DNA of 64,000 nucleotides from Sphingomicrobium lutaoense (lineage in GTDB: Bacteria; Pseudomonadota; Alphaproteobacteria; Sphingomonadales; Sphingomonadaceae), in contig NZ_JACICF010000001.1 of assembly GCF_014195685.1 (NCBI RefSeq), positions 342,992 through 406,991 of the forward strand, in the 5' to 3' direction. The notes under the pieces are model-generated. The model worked only from the letters and a program-made list of their open reading frames with translations. It searched no databases and was not told where the DNA came from. Shown here piece by piece: positions 63,445 through 64,000 of this stretch (positions within the stretch are counted from its first letter, which is position 1; each line of letters opens with the position of its first letter). The position numbers and the translations under genes were made by a program.

Positions 63445-64000
63445 GGCGCAGCCGGTGTGACAGGTTGACGATCATGCCAGCGGTGGCCCCCCAAATCTCG
63501 CGGTCCTCATAGTCGATTTTCCAGTAATGGCGGCTCCGGCCCCGCCATTCAACGCTTTCGCGACGATGGCGCGCGGGATCGATCAGTTGTGCCAGAGAGG
63601 CTTCGAACCATTCGGCCACTTCGGCGGGTTCGGGAAACAGTTCGATATCCGGATCGACCAGTGCGACGACGGGCGTGACATGAAAATCGGTCCCGGTCCG
63701 ATAGGCGTCGATTGCGCCCAACACCCGCAAGGCATCGGCCGAGATACCCAATTCCTCCTGCGCTTCGCGCACCGCGGCTTCCTCGGCGGTTTCGCCCGCA
63801 TCGATTTTTCCGCCGGGAAAGGCGACCTGCCCGGCATGGGTGCGCATGTCGCCCGCGCGCACGGTGAGAAGGAGCATCGGCTCGCGGCGTGCGATGATCC
63901 CCACCAGCACGGCCGCCGGCGTGGTGTTTCCCTCTTCGTGCGGATCCACGTCATCGCGCGAAGGTTCGCTTGGCGTGGGCGCGGCAATCGCGGCGCGCAA
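63434..64000 (-). CDS. CoA pyrophosphatase-like Nudix hydrolase (5' end beyond window)
   Basis: At least 188 codons visible; the frame is open to the window edge and the only in-window start would be a TTG at 64000, so the true start probably lies outside. The Nudix box GGKIDAGETAEEAAVREAQEELGI is complete, and the preceding RAGDMRTHAGQVAFPGG is the CoA-Nudix signature. It would hydrolyse coenzyme A derivatives. It overlaps cca by 11 bases. Confidence 0.9.
   Translation of the reverse strand: MRAAIAAPTPSEPSRDDVDPHEEGNTTPAAVLVGIIARREPMLLLTVRAGDMRTHAGQVAFPGGKIDAGETAEEAAVREAQEELGISADALRVLGAIDAYRTGTDFHVTPVVALVDPDIELFPEPAEVAEWFEASLAQLIDPARHRRESVEWRGRSRHYWKIDYEDREIWGATAGMIVNLSHRLRHAL

Overview
The window is an ordinary, densely packed chromosomal segment of a high-GC alphaproteobacterium, most likely a member of the Sphingomonadales (Sphingomonas/Sphingomicrobium-like). 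The evidence is the gene content (CpdR, TrcR/DUF1013, DUF1192, DUF6356, SapC, HWE-type histidine kinase, FeS-type photolyase), an F1-only ATP synthase operon (atpHAGDC without the F0 genes), a GTTC-N7-GTTC LexA operator and GGAAC-N17-CGTT (EcfG-type) promoter sequence. I see no insertion sequence, prophage, CRISPR array, rRNA or obvious compositional island. Two tRNAs are present (Arg-CCT and Val-GAC).

Layout. 1-7.0 kb: aroB (cut by the window edge) and aroK run leftwards. Diverging from them is a rightward string: a 53-residue membrane peptide, a 600-residue secreted unknown, xerD, accA and a periplasmic M48 lipoprotein protease. 7-17.4 kb: a Flp pilin, a BioC-like methyltransferase, comF, grxC, a nitrilase-family amidase, tRNA-Arg, folE, a GAF-PAS-HWE kinase, an OmpA-like protein, sodC, uvrA with its SOS operator, and thpR. 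17.5-25 kb: a BI-1 membrane protein, a GST, an M28 peptidase, clpA, DUF1192, a quinone oxidoreductase and trcR. 25-33 kb: xseB-ispA-coaD, then a periplasmic cyclophilin, queA and tgt (queuosine) interleaved with DUF481 and LysM proteins, and a DEAD-box helicase. 33-40.6 kb: sapC, N-formylglutamate amidohydrolase diverging from cpdR, tRNA-Val, a lone receiver protein, a DksA-like/secreted methyltransferase pair, cpaF and an O-antigen ligase-like protein. 40.7-45.7 kb: F1 ATP synthase operon with an extra 62-residue TRASH/YHS-like Cys protein between atpD and atpC. 46-55.7 kb: an alpha/beta hydrolase, ada, FeS photolyase, a gluzincin-TPR protein, priA, purC, a PRC-barrel-like secreted protein and DUF2939. 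55.9-64 kb: parC, a c-di-GMP phosphodiesterase with a degenerate GGNEF domain, a TIR-transmembrane-TPR protein, a PilZ protein, tRNA CCA-adding enzyme and a CoA-type Nudix hydrolase cut by the window edge.

Themes. Most genes are core housekeeping: DNA replication and repair (uvrA, priA, parC, ada, photolyase, xseB, xerD), tRNA maturation (queA, tgt, cca, thpR), cofactor and lipid precursors (folE, coaD, ispA, accA), energy (F1 ATPase) and regulated proteolysis or cell cycle (clpA, cpdR, trcR). The most notable signals are: (i) five convergent gene pairs whose stop codons lie on top of each other in a CTAG or CTAA tetranucleotide, so no terminator can lie between them; (ii) the TRASH-like mini-gene fused head-to-tail into the ATP synthase operon; (iii) the EAL / TIR-TPR / PilZ neighbourhood; and (iv) an apparently exported SAM-methyltransferase-fold lipoprotein.
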